Positions 61,721 through 64,000 of a DNA stretch of 64,000 bases are shown here, piece by piece. A model generated the notes under the pieces. It saw only the letters and a list, made by a program, of their open reading frames with translations. It was not told the DNA's origin and made no database searches. A program made the translations under genes and the position numbers. Source of the stretch: Icerya purchasi. Taxonomy: Eukaryota; Arthropoda; Insecta; Hemiptera; Monophlebidae. Where the stretch lies: contig CM077116.1 in assembly GCA_039619475.1 (NCBI GenBank), positions 25,927,191 through 25,991,190 on the forward strand, written 5' to 3'. Positions within the stretch are counted from its first letter, which is position 1, and the number at the start of each line of letters is the position of its first letter.

Positions 61721-64000
61721 CTACGGTATTATTTATTTATTTATTTTTTTTCTTTTCTTATTTTTTTACACCTAGTCTTATCAACTATTTGATAATCTAT
61801 GAAATAAGTTAAAGTAACATGAATAAGCAACCACCCTTCCAGTGAAGGGTGCTAAAATTAATTTATATATGTATACACAAAATGCATACACATACTGTTG
61901 TATTCTCACGTACGCATATATACTATACATTCACGCACCCGCACCTACGCTCGCACATACACCCTCACACATCACGCACACACATATATTATTTATATAT
62001 TTATAACTTACATGAGATCTTGATGACGAAGAAATATTCGTGATAACTTCACTGCCTTTTGATTAGCAAACATTTGAGTTGTACAGGGTTTAATAAGGGT
62101 CTGTGCAATCGTATGATTTTTCATCAGCTCGAGATACATGTGAATTTACTAGATAAGCTTCTAGTATTTTTTCATTATTGGTTTTAGTAAGTGTTCTCAT
62201 GGACTACTGTGAAATCAAAATTTCATTGCATTTCGTTTTTAAAAATTCAAACGATTTATTTCTTGAGATATGGTTTCTCTCGAAGTGACGTCTAGTTTGT
62301 TAGGGAACATGGAGCTATTCGTTTATACATTTCCACAAACAATCCCAAATTTAAGTAACTTTTTTTATATTTTTGTTTTTTTTTTCAAAATTTTTTTCCT
62401 AACCAAGAAAAATTGAATTTGGAGGTGAAAGATCATTTCTAGTTAATACGTAACCAGATGCTCTCCTTTTAGATTATTCTTTTGTCTTAATTTTAATTTA
62501 AATTCGAGCGCCATTGTCGTCAGAAACGGTTTTAAATTATACTTATAGAGAATTTAGTTTTAAAAAAATTTAACAGTAGATGATTGAGTGCACAAGGGTG
62601 CCTACAATAATGTCGTTTTGGACTGAGCAGTATGTTATCGCAGTATATTAAACTACATTACGACATTGATACGCTATCTTTCCACCGTATGTATCCGCGG
62701 GTACCGTTGCTGGTCACTCTGTTCAAATTTATATAAAACAGCCAACATCGCACCCACATTGATTCGCACTTTACACGGCCCGGGCTCGGAAGCCTTTTAA
62801 TTATTATATATATTAAACATTCTCGATCCCTAGAAAAAACTAACCTATTTAAAAAGATAATATTTTTTTACTTTGAATATGAAGCCGACTAAAATATTTT
62901 ATCTTTTTTTTTTTTTTATTCCATTGTGGATTTCATGGCGTGACGGCAAACTTTGAGAATTTAAACTTAATGGTATCCTCATTTGAAATCGGCTAAATGC
63001 TTCTTTTTTTTTTCCTATTTTTTCTTATTCGACAAGAAGAAAAAAACCAGATTTTTTATATCTAGTTAAGAATACTTCTAATTTAAAAGTTAAAAAAAAT
63101 TTTTTTGCGGCCTAAATGGTCAGTTATTTTTTTTGTTTCCTCTAATAGGTTTGTTAACGAAGACATTAGCTTAAGAAATGGGAAGAAGGAGAAAATAACG
63201 TTATATTCTTAAACGTTTGAGGGTAGAGGATAAAAATAATTTAAGGGCAGGAATAACGGGAGCAGAAGGAAATGAAAGAATGTAAGAAGCATTATGAGGA
63301 GTAGGAATATCGAGTTTCAATAGAAAAGAGTAGAAGGACGATTGTTTAGCAGAGAAGACCGCACATTCAAATGAAACATGATATCAAGGTCACAAGGAAT
63401 GTGTGGGGAGGAGGATGAAATGGTCATTGTTTTGGTCTCTGAAAAAATTAATTTAAAAGTAATGGCATCTATTACATTCATGAATTTTTTCAAGTAATTT
63501 TAATAATTAGAACATGGAGGGAAAAAAACACAAAGAATTTTTAGGCCCCTGACGTGGGGAAAATTTTTTGAGGTTTAGAAGTTTTCTCTTTTATTTTATA
63601 CCTGAACGACAACTTTCAATACTAAAAAAAAAAAAAAAAAAAAAGGATGTTTGACCTATTTTATACGGGAATACCCTTTAGACATAAATAGTATCAAAAA
63701 ATTTATATTTTATGCAATGTTAAATAAATCAAAGAAAAGACAGTTTTCCAACAGATCAATTGCTAGTTTGTTGGTATATAAATTTGTTTGTTTTGTTCGG
63801 TAGTTCTGCAGCATACTTAGCTTTAAATATAATTTTCATGAAATAATAAAAGTAATATTTCTTTTAAATCACTTAAATTTTTATTTTGTAAAAATTGATT
63901 TTAGATAAAGTTTCCCTTAATAAAAAGTAACATAATTTCTTTGGTATTTTTAATTATTTCTGACACTTACACCGATTTCTAATATTGAAAATCTATAATT
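61721..64000. other. WDTC1 intron 12, right end
   Basis: No further WDTC1 exon was recognised. A low-complexity (CA)n/(TA)n stretch runs at 61865-62005. A purine-rich block at 63170-63430 reads in one plus frame as NLRAGITGAEGNERM and VGISSFNRKE between stops, possibly a worn coding relic I cannot name. A21 run at 63624-63644. Confidence 0.4.

Noticed and set aside
59856..62480. CTTTTAGA as an 8-bp target duplication around the hAT relic at 59864-61720
   Set aside because: The octamer occurs left of the terminus and near 62473, but no matching terminal repeat adjoins the right copy, and such matches are expected by chance in AT-rich DNA.
1..64000. CRISPR arrays, operons, Shine-Dalgarno sites or phage elements
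   Set aside because: The window is eukaryotic: split genes, SINEs and LINEs. No regularly spaced repeats were seen.

Overview
The window is a strongly AT-rich stretch of a eukaryotic genome, almost certainly an insect. Two conserved protein-coding genes are split into short exons with consensus GT..AG borders, and their introns and flanks are packed with decayed transposable elements of types common in insects. The species cannot be fixed from the sequence.

The two conserved genes are divergent. On the minus strand from 14288 leftwards lies the start of a TRUB2-like pseudouridine synthase: three phase-consistent exons at 14288-14159, 12062-11877 and 4602-4383, with the rest not found and probably left of the window. 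On the plus strand from 16003 to at least 58840 lies the WDTC1 / adipose orthologue (WD40 plus TPR protein). Its twelve recognised coding exons join in phase to about 551 codons, and the last exons lie beyond 64000. The roughly 1.7 kb between the two start codons should hold the promoters and the WDTC1 5' untranslated exon.

The first WDTC1 exons are compact, but later introns run from about 0.7 to about 10 kb. Recognisable insertions, left to right, are: endonuclease and basic-repeat relics of Helitron type (1-262 and 10166-11400); a Helitron with a clear 3' terminus (about 5260-6487); a dead I/Jockey-type LINE (7225-9530); tRNA-derived SINEs (13054, 26765, 58170); a TTAA-flanked Kolobok/Mutator-like transposase relic (18850-19798); an R2/R4-like LINE split by a SINE and a hAT relic (26555-29230); a Jockey/CR1-like LINE (33290-34745); a composite of inverted Penelope terminal repeats, a fold-back element with tRNA-like modules, a nested RTE and a Penelope RT/GIY-YIG relic (35487-38815); a LINE tail (41770-42200); a nearly full-length RTE-like LINE (43475-46790); and hAT relics (56150-56406, 59864-61720).

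The most unusual item is an intact, intronless ORF on the minus strand inside a WDTC1 intron (50749-51693, 314 aa). It is clearly more GC-rich than its surroundings. Its C-terminus resembles the FP/LINE-ORF1-like fold, its middle is Q/E-rich, and an N-terminal segment resembles the PABP-binding PAM2w motif. Every neighbouring element is riddled with stops, so an open ORF here suggests selection, and it is the best candidate for an undescribed domesticated gene.
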